This document shows, piece by piece, positions 1-8,348 of a stretch of 64,000 nucleotides of DNA. The notes beneath the pieces are model-generated. The model ran no database searches. It was not told where the DNA came from and saw nothing but the letters and a program-made list of their open reading frames with translations. Within the stretch, counting starts at the first letter, position 1. Each line of letters opens with the position of its first letter. The stretch covers positions 22,099-86,098 of the forward strand of contig CABSNM010000006.1 of NCBI GenBank assembly GCA_902479065.1, given 5' to 3'. The DNA comes from an uncultured Collinsella sp. (GTDB taxonomy: Bacteria > Actinomycetota > Coriobacteriia > Coriobacteriales > Coriobacteriaceae). Position numbers and translations under genes: made by a program.

Positions 1-64
1 CCTTGAGCAGGCATTTTATGCAGTTATACCTATCGAGTCGCAAAGGGTCCTTGCACAAGTCGCC

Positions 65-1375
65 TTACTCGTCCAGCGCGGCGAAGGCCTGCTTCAGATC
101 CCAAATGATATCCTCGGCGTTCTCGGTACCGATGGAAAGACGGATCGTGGAGGGCGTGATGTTCTGCTCGGCGAGCTCCTCGGCAGAGAGCTGGGAGTGC
201 GTGGTGGTAGCCGGGTGCACGACGAGCGACTTGACGTCGGCCACGTTGGCGAGCAGCGAGAAGACCTGCAGATGATCGATGAACTTCCAAGCTGCCTCCT
301 GGCCACCCTTAATCTCAAAGGTAAAGATCGAGGCACCGCCGTTGGGGAAGTACTTCTGATAGAGCTCGTGATCGGGGTGCTCAGACAGGCTCGGGTGGTT
401 CACCTTGGCGACATGGCAATCACCAGCCAGGAACTCAACGACCTTCTTGGTGTTCTCGACATGACGGTCAACGCGCAGCGACAGAGTCTCGGTGCCCTGG
501 AGCAGGATCCAAGCGTTGAACGGGCTGATGCAGGCGCCCTCGTCACGCAGCAGGATGGCGCGGACATAGGTTGCGAAGGCGGCGGGACCGGCAGCCTCGG
601 CAAACGAGACGCCATGGTAGGAGGGGTTGGGCTCGGCGATCTGCGCATACTTGCCGCTCGCCTTCCAATCGAAGTTACCGCCGTCGACGATCACACCGCC
701 CAACGAAGTGCCGTGCCCGCCGATGAACTTGGTTGCGGAGTGGACAACGATGTCGGCACCATGCTCCAGCGGACGGAACAGATACGGGGTGCCGAAGGTG
801 TTGTCGACGACAACCGGCAGACCGTGCTTCTTGGCGATCTCGGAGATGGCGTCGATGTTGGGGATGTCGGAGTTGGGGTTGCCGAGCGTCTCGAGATAGA
901 TGACCGTGGTGTTGTCCTTGATGGCACCCTCGACCTCTTCCAGGTTATGGGCATCGACAAAGGCGGTCTCGACGCCAAACTGGGAGAGCGTATGCTCCAG
1001 CAGGTTGTAGGAGCCACCGTAGATGGTCTTCTGAGCCACCACGTGGTCACCGGCCTGGGCAAGAGCCTGCAGGGTATAGGTGATGGCAGCAGCACCGGAG
1101 GCGACGGCGAGACCCGCCACGCCACCCTCGAGTGCGGCGATACGATCCTCGAAGACGCCCTGGGTGGAGTTGGTCAGACGGCCGTAGATGTTACCGGCGT
1201 CGGCAAGACCAAAGCGGTCGGCGGCGTGCTGGGAGTTGCGGAACACATAGCTCGTGGTCTGGTAGATAGGCACGGCGCGGGAGTCGGATGCGGGATCGGC
1301 GCTCTCCTGGCCAACGTGAAGCTGCAGGGTATCGAAACCAAAAGTGTGCTCGGGGTTGTTGATGAACTGGTTCAT
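65..1375 (-). CDS. metY: O-acetylhomoserine aminocarboxypropyltransferase (sulfhydrylase)
   Basis: 436-residue PLP enzyme of the Cys/Met metabolism family; it makes homocysteine from O-acetylhomoserine and sulfide (or methionine from methanethiol). Visible features are the N-terminal FDTLQLHVGQ start typical of MetY, the VASGAAAI segment, and the PLP-lysine motif VVHSATKFIGGHG near residue 213. The length matches MetY (about 430), longer than cystathionine lyases. I place the start at 1375 because AAGGAG (complement of 1382-1387) sits correctly in front; the frame is open further upstream but those codons overlap a better-supported leader ORF. A LysR regulator is divergent. It stands alone, with no metX or metB nearby. 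Confidence 0.95.
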   Translation of the reverse strand: MNQFINNPEHTFGFDTLQLHVGQESADPASDSRAVPIYQTTSYVFRNSQHAADRFGLADAGNIYGRLTNSTQGVFEDRIAALEGGVAGLAVASGAAAITYTLQALAQAGDHVVAQKTIYGGSYNLLEHTLSQFGVETAFVDAHNLEEVEGAIKDNTTVIYLETLGNPNSDIPNIDAISEIAKKHGLPVVVDNTFGTPYLFRPLEHGADIVVHSATKFIGGHGTSLGGVIVDGGNFDWKASGKYAQIAEPNPSYHGVSFAEAAGPAAFATYVRAILLRDEGACISPFNAWILLQGTETLSLRVDRHVENTKKVVEFLAGDCHVAKVNHPSLSEHPDHELYQKYFPNGGASIFTFEIKGGQEAAWKFIDHLQVFSLLANVADVKSLVVHPATTTHSQLSAEELAEQNITPSTIRLSIGTENAEDIIWDLKQAFAALDE

Positions 1376-1430
1376 GATGATCTCCTTGATCGAACAAAAG
1401 TAAATAAATAAGAGAGAAGTAAGTCGCTGT

Positions 1431-1462
1431 CTCCTGATCACGCCGACGGGCGCAAACAGGAG
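1431..1462 (-). promoter_or_regulatory. Hairpin in metY leader (possible attenuator)
   Basis: Arms 1457-1462 and 1431-1436 (CTCCTG/CAGGAG on the minus strand) enclose a second 4-bp stem CGCC/GGCG with symmetrical 4-nt internal loops. The same CUCCU could alternatively pair with the metY Shine-Dalgarno AAGGAG (1382-1387). There is no U-run, so if regulatory it would act on translation or an alternative fold rather than as a simple terminator. Confidence 0.35.
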
Positions 1463-1491
1463 CCCGGCATTCGCCTTGGTAAGCAATTCAT
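1438..1491 (-). CDS. Putative 17-residue leader peptide upstream of metY
   Basis: A short ORF, MNCLPRRMPGSCLRPSA, begins at 1491 after a near-perfect Shine-Dalgarno AAAGGAGG with 7 nt spacing, stronger than that of metY itself. It holds two cysteine codons (3 and 12). The end of the ORF lies in a hairpin: CTCCTG, 4 nt, CGCC, 4 nt loop, GGCG, 4 nt, CAGGAG (minus strand, 1462 to 1431), with the UGA stop in the internal loop. Its position 60 nt ahead of a sulfur-assimilation gene suggests a cysteine-sensing leader; this is inference. Not in any family I recognise. Confidence 0.5.
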   Translation of the reverse strand: MNCLPRRMPGSCLRPSA

Positions 1492-1565
1492 ATGCGGGCC
1501 TCCTTTCGCATCCCGGTTCAGTGGTCGGTTTAATTACCTACCGCCTTTGTGTGTTTTGAATAGTA

Positions 1566-1583
1566 CGAGCATTGTTTCGCTCG
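1566..1583. promoter_or_regulatory. Inverted repeat in metY-lysR divergent region
   Basis: CGAGC-N8-GCTCG lies between the divergent metY and LysR genes, the place where a LysR-type regulator would bind. Whether it is the operator is a guess. Confidence 0.25.
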
Positions 1584-1648
1584 GTCAATCACTTAAAAGC
1601 GCTAACTTGTTATCGGTTTTATAGATAGCAATCGAAAGGATGGCATCG

Positions 1649-2551
1649 ATGACCCTTCAGCAGCTTCGTTTTCTGATTGCCGTGGCAGAGTCCGGTTCAA
1701 TCAACGCCGCAGCTCAGCGCCTCTATACCGCTCAGTCCAACATCTCAAACGCCGTCAAAAGCCTGGAGCAGGAACTCCACCTGGAGATCTTTACGCGCTC
1801 CAGCCGCGGTGTCACGCTCACCAACGACGGCACCGAGCTTTTGGGCTATGCGCGCCAGGTCGTAGAGCAGGCCGATATGCTCGAGGCCCGCTACGAGGAC
1901 GGCGGCACCCCGCAAGCCCGCCTCGCCATTTCCGCCCAGCATTACGCCTTTTCGGTCGAGGCCTTCGTCAACGTCGTCGAGCGCTGCCGGGACGACAAGT
2001 TCGAGTTCATCATGCGCGAGACCACCACGTCGCAGATCATCGATGACGTCCGCGCGTTTCGCAGCGACATCGGCATCCTGTATCTGGACGACTTTAACGC
2101 CCGCGTTCTGCAGAAGGCCTTCGCCGATGCCCGCGCAAGCTTCCATCCCCTCTTCGACGCGACGGTCCACGTCTTCGTTAGCGAGCGCCACCCGCTCGCA
2201 CGCCGCCCCCAGCTGTCCCTTGCCGACCTTACACCCTATACGCGCTACAGCTTTGAGCAAGGCACCTCGAACTCCTTCTATTACGCCGAGGAACCTTTTA
2301 GCTATATCCCTTGCGACCGCAACATACGAATCTCGGACCGCGGAACACTTACTAACTTACTTATCACGTCGAACGGTTACACCCTGTCGACCGGTGTCCT
2401 CTCCAATGAAATGCAATGGGGTATGGCATCGATCCCGTTAGCAGACGCCCCAACGATGCACGTAGGCTATATCATGCACAACGAGCGCAAGCCCTCTTCC
2501 CTCTTGCAGCAATACCTCGACGAGCTCAACCGCATCATCCATGCCAACTAA
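1649..2551 (+). CDS. LysR-family transcriptional regulator
   Basis: 300-residue LysR-type regulator: N-terminal winged HTH (MTLQQLRFLIAVAESGSINAA onward; SQSNISNAVKSLE-like recognition region near residue 35) followed by a substrate-binding domain with co-inducer pocket segments (ALL TSNGYTLS-like region near 250). I prefer ATG 1649 over ATG 1640 because the AAAGGA before it has 8 nt spacing, while it abuts the first ATG; LysR proteins also usually start right at MTLxQL. Divergent to metY, so control of sulfur amino-acid synthesis is plausible but not shown. Confidence 0.88.
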   Translation: MTLQQLRFLIAVAESGSINAAAQRLYTAQSNISNAVKSLEQELHLEIFTRSSRGVTLTNDGTELLGYARQVVEQADMLEARYEDGGTPQARLAISAQHYAFSVEAFVNVVERCRDDKFEFIMRETTTSQIIDDVRAFRSDIGILYLDDFNARVLQKAFADARASFHPLFDATVHVFVSERHPLARRPQLSLADLTPYTRYSFEQGTSNSFYYAEEPFSYIPCDRNIRISDRGTLTNLLITSNGYTLSTGVLSNEMQWGMASIPLADAPTMHVGYIMHNERKPSSLLQQYLDELNRIIHAN

Positions 2552-2565
2552 CCGTCGGAAGACGG
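2552..2565 (+). terminator. Small hairpin after lysR
   Basis: CCGTC-ggaa-GACGG directly follows the LysR stop codon. No T-run follows, so termination is doubtful. Confidence 0.25.
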
Positions 2566-2650
2566 GGTAGAAATCGTAGATTGCTAGTCCCCGGCGGGCA
2601 TGGCGCTACAATGGTCACTCACACGAAACGTACCCAACGAAAGGAAGCCC

Positions 2651-3136
2651 GTGAAGGTCATCATCTATACCGACGGCTCGGCCCGATCAAATCCGGGACG
2701 CGGCGGCTACGGCGCCGTACTCAAATACACCAACCCCGCCGGCAAGACCTTCACCTCCGAGCTTTCACGCGGCTACGCCAAGACCACCAACAACCGCATG
2801 GAACTCATGGCGGTCATCGTGGCGCTCGAGGCGCTCAACCGCCCCTGCGAGGTCGAGGTCCATTCCGATTCGCAGTACGTCGTCAACGCTTTCAATAAAC
2901 ACTGGATCGACGGCTGGAAAAAGCGCGGGTGGAAAACTGCCAACAAGCAGCCCGTTAAGAACCGTGACCTGTGGGAGCGCCTGCTTGCCGCAAAGAGCAA
3001 GCATAAGGTGGAGTTCATCTGGGTTAAGGGCCACGCCGGCCACGAGCTCAACGAGCGCTGCGATGAGCTCGCCACCACGGCGGCCGACGGATCCAACCTC
3101 GATATCGACACCGGCTTTAACGAGAGCGACCTGTAA
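2651..3136 (+). CDS. rnhA: Ribonuclease HI
   Basis: 161-residue RNase HI that cleaves RNA in RNA-DNA hybrids. The acidic catalytic set is visible: D in YTDGSARSNPG (residue about 8), E in NNRMELMA, D in HSDSQYV, and D in NERCDELA near residue 133; WVKGHAGHELN is the usual basic/His loop. GTG 2651 is chosen as start (GAAAGGAA upstream, protein begins VKVIIYTDG as in the family); an ATG at 2600 would add 17 non-conserved residues. Normal length of about 155. Confidence 0.93.
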   Translation: MKVIIYTDGSARSNPGRGGYGAVLKYTNPAGKTFTSELSRGYAKTTNNRMELMAVIVALEALNRPCEVEVHSDSQYVVNAFNKHWIDGWKKRGWKTANKQPVKNRDLWERLLAAKSKHKVEFIWVKGHAGHELNERCDELATTAADGSNLDIDTGFNESDL

Positions 3137-3209
3137 TAGCGTTTTCGCGCAGCTTTATATCCCCACGCGCTACACTCATCCTGTAGACCAAACAACGCAA
3201 GGGGGACGT

Positions 3210-4316
3210 ATGCTGCGCATCGCGACCATCGGCACATCCATGATCACCGACGACTTTATCCAAGTCGTCAACGCCAACGACCAAGCCGCGTTTGTGGGCA
3301 CGCTCTCGCGCGATGCCGAGCGCGGCGCCGCCTTTACCGCCGAACACGGCGGCGAGCGTAACTTCACCGCACTTGACGAGCTTGCGTCCGCCGTCGACGT
3401 CGACGCCGTCTATATCGGCAGCCCTAACGCACTTCACTACGAGCAGGCCCTTGCCTGCATCGCTGGTGGCAAGCATGTCATCGTCGAGAAACCCTTCTGC
3501 GCCACCGAAGCGCAGGCGCTGGAAGTCTTCCGCGCTGCCGAGGCAGCAGGTGTCGTGGCCCTCGAGGCCATGCGTCCCCTCCACGATCCCGCCTTCCACG
3601 CCATCGAGGACGCCCTGGGCGAGATCGCCCCCATCCGCCGCGCCTCATTGCGCTTTGGCAAGCATTCCTCGCGCTACAACGAGATTCTCGCGGGACGCGC
3701 CACCAATATCTTCGACTGCAATATGGCATCGGGTTCCCTCATGGACATTGGCGTCTACGCCGTCGAGCCCATGGTCGAGATTTTCGGCATGCCCTCCGGC
3801 CTTACGAGCATGACTACTCTGCTCGACCCCACCACGCGACAGCTCACGCACGGCCCCATCGACGGCTGCGGTTCCATCCTCGCCAGCTACGGCGGAGGCC
3901 GCATCTCCGTCGAGCTCGCGCACTCCAAAATTACGAATGACCTGCTGCCCTCGCAGATCGAAGGCGAGCGTGGCACTATCCAGATCGACCATCTGTCCAC
4001 GCCCCGCAACGTCCGCATCGACTATCGCGGCGACGTCGTACGCGGCTCGGCGACCGAGGCACCGCGCGAACAGGGAGACAACGGCCGCGTGCTCGACCTG
4101 CCCAAATCGAGCAACACTATGGAATACGAACTCACAGACTTTATCACCGCCATCGGCGGCATCGATAACGTTAAGGAAGAGATTTGGGAGACCCCGGCAG
4201 GACGCCACGAGCTTGGCCACTACCGCGATGTCACGCTCGTCTCACTGCGCATCATGGATGCCGTGCGCCAGCAGGCCGGCATTACCTTCCCGGCCGACGC
4301 AGACAAGCAGGCATAG
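3210..4316 (+). CDS. Gfo/Idh/MocA-family NAD(P)-dependent oxidoreductase
   Basis: 368 residues: N-terminal Rossmann fold (MLRIATIGTSMITDDF), the family EKPFCAT motif near residue 95 with the conserved lysine, then an alpha/beta C-terminal domain. Substrate is usually a sugar, polyol or related compound and cannot be told from sequence. GGGGGA precedes ATG 3210. The acylphosphatase ORF begins 2 nt after its stop, so they are likely cotranscribed. Confidence 0.88.
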   Translation: MLRIATIGTSMITDDFIQVVNANDQAAFVGTLSRDAERGAAFTAEHGGERNFTALDELASAVDVDAVYIGSPNALHYEQALACIAGGKHVIVEKPFCATEAQALEVFRAAEAAGVVALEAMRPLHDPAFHAIEDALGEIAPIRRASLRFGKHSSRYNEILAGRATNIFDCNMASGSLMDIGVYAVEPMVEIFGMPSGLTSMTTLLDPTTRQLTHGPIDGCGSILASYGGGRISVELAHSKITNDLLPSQIEGERGTIQIDHLSTPRNVRIDYRGDVVRGSATEAPREQGDNGRVLDLPKSSNTMEYELTDFITAIGGIDNVKEEIWETPAGRHELGHYRDVTLVSLRIMDAVRQQAGITFPADADKQA

Positions 4317-4318
4317 CG

Positions 4319-4729
4319 ATGGGCCTCTTCGATACGTTCTTCTCCAGCGTCACCGGCGGCAGTCGAGAGCCTCAAAAACCATCGAACGTCGAGCTCGAGC
4401 TGCGCCGCAGGCTTACCGTACTCGCAAGCGACGAGGCCACTCAAAACACTCCCCTGCGCTATTTCCTGCACTGGACGGGGCAAGTCCAAGGCGTTGGTTT
4501 TCGCTTTACCAACACCAACCTCGCGCAGGCACGCTCCCTCACCGGCTGGGTGCGTAACATGGAAGACGGCTCAGTCGAGATGGAGATACAGGGAGCTCCG
4601 GCAAACATCCTATCTCATCTCGAGGCGCTTCATGCCTCCTACGAGCGCATGGGAACGCGTTTTCGCCTCGTAGACGCCCAGGCCCGAGCCCCACTTGCCA
4701 ATGAAGACGGTTTCAGTCCTCATTATTAG
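4319..4729 (+). CDS. Acylphosphatase domain protein
   Basis: 136 residues. The last 90 carry the acylphosphatase fold: GQVQGVGFRF with the catalytic Arg, and GWVRNMEDGSVEM with the catalytic Asn, which hydrolyse carboxyl-phosphate bonds. About 45 extra N-terminal residues (MGLFDTFFSSVTGG onward) are not part of the usual 90-residue enzyme. Begins 2 nt after the oxidoreductase stop. Confidence 0.88.
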   Translation: MGLFDTFFSSVTGGSREPQKPSNVELELRRRLTVLASDEATQNTPLRYFLHWTGQVQGVGFRFTNTNLAQARSLTGWVRNMEDGSVEMEIQGAPANILSHLEALHASYERMGTRFRLVDAQARAPLANEDGFSPHY

Positions 4730-4790
4730 TATTGTGTGCTAAATACGGTATCATTTACCTACGACCGTTAATAGAAAAGAGGCGAGGCGC

Positions 4791-5171
4791 ATGGCGGTGC
4801 AAAGAAGGAATACCAGGCAGCGAAAGCTGGTTCTTGACGCCGTGCGCCAAAGCTATAACCATCCCACCGCCGACGAAATCTACAACGTCGTGCGCGCGCA
4901 GGATGACAAAATCAGCCGCGGTACGGTCTACCGCAATCTCAATCTCTTGGCCGACGCAGGCGAAATCCTCTCCATCAAGACGCCGGGCGGTAGCCGCTTC
5001 GATCGCACGATCGAGCCGCATGCGCATATCATCTGCACCTCGTGCAGCCGCGTCATCGACGTACCGCTCCCCTTCGATGCCCAGCTCGACGCCAAGGCGT
5101 CCGAGCAAATCGGCTGGCACGTCACGTCGCACTACACCATCTTCGAGGGTCTCTGCCCCGACTGCCGGTAG
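4791..5171 (+). CDS. Fur/PerR-family metalloregulator
   Basis: 126 residues: HTH (PTADEIYNVVRAQ, SRGTVYRNLNLLADAGEI) then a metal-binding dimerisation domain with HAHIICTSC and CPDC, the two CxxC pairs that hold structural zinc. The pattern resembles PerR more than classical Fur but the sensing residues cannot be assigned with certainty. Own promoter region upstream (4730-4790) with GAGGCGAGG before the ATG. Converges with the HAD gene; a 14-bp inverted repeat lies between. Confidence 0.9.
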   Translation: MAVQRRNTRQRKLVLDAVRQSYNHPTADEIYNVVRAQDDKISRGTVYRNLNLLADAGEILSIKTPGGSRFDRTIEPHAHIICTSCSRVIDVPLPFDAQLDAKASEQIGWHVTSHYTIFEGLCPDCR

Positions 5172-5174
5172 ATG

Positions 5175-5245
5175 TTCGGGACATGCCTTAAAATCCACCT
5201 TTCCGCGCTTTGCAGCAAACAGTACATTTCTAGGCATGTCCCGAA
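5175..5245. repeat. Palindromic element with 14-bp arms between convergent genes
   Basis: Perfect arms TTCGGGACATGCCT (5175-5188) and AGGCATGTCCCGAA (5232-5245), with a small central palindrome TTTGC-A-GCAAA. It fills the space between the stop codons of the Fur-family and HAD genes. It could end transcription from both sides, although no clear T-run follows; it shares the GGACAT/ATGTCC outer core with the element at 11466-11549. Confidence 0.7.
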
Positions 5246-5248
5246 AAC

Positions 5249-6046
5249 CTACTCGGCGAGCAGGCGGCGCAGTTCTTCTTCGACCGTGTGCACGTAACGG
5301 ACGCGATCGTTGATACCGCGCATGGTGGGGTTGCAGCTCTCCATCAGATAGGGATGGCCCACGACGTTGAGCATGTCGCGATCGTTCTCATTGTCGCCAA
5401 ATGCCATCATCTCATCGGGCGAAATCCCCAGGACACGACCGTAATCGACAAGCGCGGAGCCCTTGCCCGAACCGAAACCGATAAGGTCCGTCCATGCGGT
5501 TCCTGACGTCATCACATCGACACGGTCGCCAAAGAGGCGCTCGAAATACTCCCGGGCCGCCGGATAATCCACCTCGGGCGTCTGGAAGCCAATCTTAATG
5601 ACATCCTCGTCGATGTCCTCGGGACGGTCGACCACCGCCACATCGCAGTGGACCACATAGCGCAAATGGTCGACGAACGCATCGTTGCCGCTCATGGTGT
5701 AGATGTGCCCCTCACACGAAAGGGTCATGTCGGTATGGGGATACGCAACCACGGTATTCGCGATAACCATAGCAAGGCTACGCTCCATGGAACGCTTGAC
5801 GACGGCACGCCCCTCGCTCATCACCAGGGTTCCGTTTTCGCATACATAGGCGAGCTCATCGGCCACCGGGGCAAACAGGTAGCGCAAGCTCGCATATTGA
5901 CGGCCACTCGCCGGCATAAACACGATACCACGACGATGCAGCTCATCGATAAGCTCAAAGGCCTCGGAACGCAGCTCGCGCTCCCCCGGATGCAGCAACG
6001 TGCCGTCCAAATCGCATGCAATCAGTTTGATTCCCTCAAGACCCAT
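5249..6046 (-). CDS. HAD-superfamily (Cof-type) phosphatase
   Basis: 265 residues. Motif I ACDLDGTLL (nucleophile Asp), the large cap of the Cof/class IIB type, and motif IV GDNENDRDML near residue 210. Such enzymes dephosphorylate sugar phosphates or pyridoxal/flavin phosphates; the substrate is unknown here. Start at 6046 is chosen for GGGGGAA upstream and for MGLEGIKLIACDLDG just before motif I; the longer frame lacks an RBS. Confidence 0.9.
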   Translation of the reverse strand: MGLEGIKLIACDLDGTLLHPGERELRSEAFELIDELHRRGIVFMPASGRQYASLRYLFAPVADELAYVCENGTLVMSEGRAVVKRSMERSLAMVIANTVVAYPHTDMTLSCEGHIYTMSGNDAFVDHLRYVVHCDVAVVDRPEDIDEDVIKIGFQTPEVDYPAAREYFERLFGDRVDVMTSGTAWTDLIGFGSGKGSALVDYGRVLGISPDEMMAFGDNENDRDMLNVVGHPYLMESCNPTMRGINDRVRYVHTVEEELRRLLAE

Positions 6047-6129
6047 ATGCTTCCCCCAAAGCCTCATATCAACAGTAAGACGGACCTTGATCGGTCGCCC
6101 CTCAAAGCCCGTCTTGCGCATACGCGCGC

Positions 6130-6708
6130 TTAGCCGCGCGCCTTTTTTACGATGGTAAAGTCGGGAGCCATGCTCACGACGACCTCCGCCGCACTCGACG
6201 CAAAGCGCCGGTCCGCATCGAGTTCACGGGTAACCAGCGAGAGCCGAACACCCTCGACACCCCGGAGCATGCGGCCCAAAACAGGCTGCACCGGCGTATA
6301 CATGCGCACAGTATGCTCGTCCGAGTCGCCCCGGAAGAGCGGCGCATGCATGTTGCCGATCTCCCAGCACGAATGCGCGAGCGCAATCGGGTCCATGCGG
6401 TCAACTTCGACCAAATAAACCTCGGCGCTGCGCAAGCGCACGACAACCGCCACGGGCACCATGCCCGAACGGTCAATGGCGAGCACGTCGCCGTCGGCAA
6501 GACGACCGCCGTCGGCAGTATCCAGCCGAACATCGACCGTGCGCCCCAGCTCCGTCACGCCCACAAACGCGTATACATCAGCCTGGTCCCAATCGAGCAG
6601 CAGATCGTCAACTTCAAAGACGCCGCCCAACTTCCGGCGAAGCAGGAGTTCATAGGACGGATCGTTGAGATTTCCCAAGCATGTCGTCGAAACCAAGCGT
6701 TCAGGCAT
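6130..6708 (-). CDS. UreE-like metallochaperone-family protein
   Basis: 192 residues. The layout resembles urease accessory protein UreE: an N-terminal beta-rich half (RLADGDVLAIDRSGMVPVAVVVRL) and a C-terminal ferredoxin-like half containing AHSCWEIGNMHAPLF, which corresponds to the UreE HxxGNxHxP metal-site motif (the first His is displaced). No His-rich tail and no urease genes are visible. It starts 3 nt after the SlyD-type gene, so the two are probably translated together. Nickel or another metal is a guess; function unproven. Confidence 0.6.
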   Translation of the reverse strand: MPERLVSTTCLGNLNDPSYELLLRRKLGGVFEVDDLLLDWDQADVYAFVGVTELGRTVDVRLDTADGGRLADGDVLAIDRSGMVPVAVVVRLRSAEVYLVEVDRMDPIALAHSCWEIGNMHAPLFRGDSDEHTVRMYTPVQPVLGRMLRGVEGVRLSLVTRELDADRRFASSAAEVVVSMAPDFTIVKKARG

Positions 6709-6711
6709 ACT

Positions 6712-7140
6712 CTAACCCTCGACCTCGACGAGCTCGATATCAAAGTTGAGGTCCTTACCGGCAAGCTCGTGGTTGGCATCGAGCGTCACGGCCTCGGGCG
6801 TCACGTCAATGACGACGGCGGGGACAGGCATGCCGCTCGGCGTGGACAGGAAGAGCTTCATGCCCTTCTCGATCTGCTCGATGTTGGGAACCTGCTCGGC
6901 CGGGAAGGTAATAACCATCTCGGGATTGTGCTCGCCGTAGGCATCGGCAGCAGGAATGTGCACGGTCTTCTTCTCGCCCACCTGCATGTCGACAACAGCG
7001 GCGTCGAAGCCCTTGATCATCTGGCCGGCGCCGCAGGTGAACTCCAGCGGCTCGCCGCGATCGTAGGAGCTATCGAACTGCGTGCCGTCGTCGAGCGTGC
7101 CGCGATAATGGGTCTTAACCTTCTTGCCCTGGTTGGACAT
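6712..7140 (-). CDS. FKBP-type peptidyl-prolyl isomerase, SlyD-like
   Basis: 142 residues. FKBP halves (VKTHYRGTLDDGTQFDSS and GQMIKGFDAAVVDMQVGEKK) with the IF chaperone insert (AYGEHNPEMVITFPAEQVP) characteristic of SlyD. The His/Cys-rich metal-binding tail of E. coli SlyD is absent. GAGGTTACC precedes the ATG. Followed by the UreE-like gene; SlyD proteins are known nickel handlers in E. coli, which makes the pairing notable. Confidence 0.9.
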   Translation of the reverse strand: MSNQGKKVKTHYRGTLDDGTQFDSSYDRGEPLEFTCGAGQMIKGFDAAVVDMQVGEKKTVHIPAADAYGEHNPEMVITFPAEQVPNIEQIEKGMKLFLSTPSGMPVPAVVIDVTPEAVTLDANHELAGKDLNFDIELVEVEG

Positions 7141-7260
7141 GGTAACCTCCGTAATAAGGGCGGCGCATAACGCGGGCCGCCATGAACATATGGCGCTAAC
7201 TATACCCTAGTCATACAATTCAATGACAGTTTGCAAAGAAACGCTGCAACCGGAGGAACC

Positions 7261-8274
7261 ATGGCATATCCCGTATTTGACCTACACTGCGACACTGCTG
7301 ACCGCATCGGCTGGGCCACGCTCGATCTCGACCTGCGCTTTACTGCCGGCACCGACGGTTATTTCCCCGGCGACGAAACGCATCCGCAAGATTTCGATCT
7401 CATCGAGGGCAACGCCTGCGCCATCTCGCTCGCAAAGATCGGCAACACGCCATGGGCACAGTGCTTCGCCACGTTTGTCCCCGACGAGATTCCCACCGCC
7501 CACGCCGCACGCTTCCAGGCGCAAATCATGGCGCATATGAGCGGCCAGGCGATGCTCAACCACGACCGCATGGTCAACGTGCGCAGCGCCGCAGACATTC
7601 GCCCCGCGCTCAAGGACGGCAAGGTCGCTTGCATCCACACCATCGAAAACGCCACGTTCTTTGCCGAGGACCCCGCGCTGATCGAGGTGCTCAAGAGCTT
7701 GGGCGTGCTTATGTCGTCACTCAGCTGGAACGCGCAGGGACCGCTCGCGAGCGGGCACGATACCCACGCCGGTCTCACCGGCGCCGGCATCGAGGCACTT
7801 ACGCAGATGGAGCACGCCGGCATGGTACTCGACGTCTCCCACCTCAACGATGAGTGCTTTGACGAGGTTGTCGCCCACGCCACGCGTCCCTTCGTCGCCA
7901 GCCACTCCAACTCCCGTGCGGTTTGCGGCGTCAAACGCAACCTTACCGACGACCAGTTCCGCACCATTCGCGACATGGGCGGTATCGTCGGCCTCAACTA
8001 CTGCAGCGAGTTCCTTTCCAACGACGCAACCGACAAGACCGCCGCAGACGTCACCTTCGACCAGCTAGCGGCACATATCGAGCACTGGCTCGACCTGGGC
8101 GGCGAGGACGTCATCGCACTCGGCGGCGACTGGGACGGTGCCACGGTGCCCGCTTTCCTCTCCGATGCCAGCAAGATGCCCGAGTTCCAGAACATGCTTT
8201 CCAAGCATTTTGGCAAGACCGTGATGCAAAAGCTCTGCAGCGACAACGCGCTTGCCTTCTTTGAGCGTTATTAA
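7261..8274 (+). CDS. Membrane dipeptidase (M19, renal dipeptidase family)
   Basis: 337 residues. Metal ligands of family M19 are visible: LHCDT (HxD) near residue 7, the bridging Glu in HTIENATFF, DVSHLND and ASHSNSRAV. Hydrolyses dipeptides, often including D-residues. No signal peptide, so probably cytoplasmic. Start 7261 has CGGAGGAACC in front. Fits a peptide-using anaerobe that also has an opp transporter. Confidence 0.93.
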   Translation: MAYPVFDLHCDTADRIGWATLDLDLRFTAGTDGYFPGDETHPQDFDLIEGNACAISLAKIGNTPWAQCFATFVPDEIPTAHAARFQAQIMAHMSGQAMLNHDRMVNVRSAADIRPALKDGKVACIHTIENATFFAEDPALIEVLKSLGVLMSSLSWNAQGPLASGHDTHAGLTGAGIEALTQMEHAGMVLDVSHLNDECFDEVVAHATRPFVASHSNSRAVCGVKRNLTDDQFRTIRDMGGIVGLNYCSEFLSNDATDKTAADVTFDQLAAHIEHWLDLGGEDVIALGGDWDGATVPAFLSDASKMPEFQNMLSKHFGKTVMQKLCSDNALAFFERY

Positions 8275-8292
8275 TTTCACATCCCTTGAGCA

Positions 8293-8324
8293 GGTCGGCA
8301 TGCCGAACGGTTGACATGCCGGCC
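8293..8324. repeat. Inverted repeat in dipeptidase-peptidase spacer
   Basis: GGTCGGCATG (8293-8302) and CATGCCGGCC (8315-8324) pair with one G-U. It sits 18 bp after the dipeptidase stop and just before the next gene; no T-run follows. Confidence 0.45.
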
Positions 8325-8348
8325 CGTCCCCAATCTGAAGGACCGCTT

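Noticed and set aside
197..1411. 404-codon plus-strand frame opposite metY
   Set aside because: Antisense shadow of metY; no RBS, low-complexity Gly/Val/Asp composition.
2581..2612. TTGCTA...TACAAT as rnhA promoter
   Set aside because: Spacing of 20 bp is too long; only the -10-like part is plausible.
6124..6146. GC hairpin followed by CTTTTTT on the plus strand
   Set aside because: It looks like a terminator on plus, but no plus-strand gene ends here; the T-run is the AAA AAG codons at the end of the UreE-like gene.
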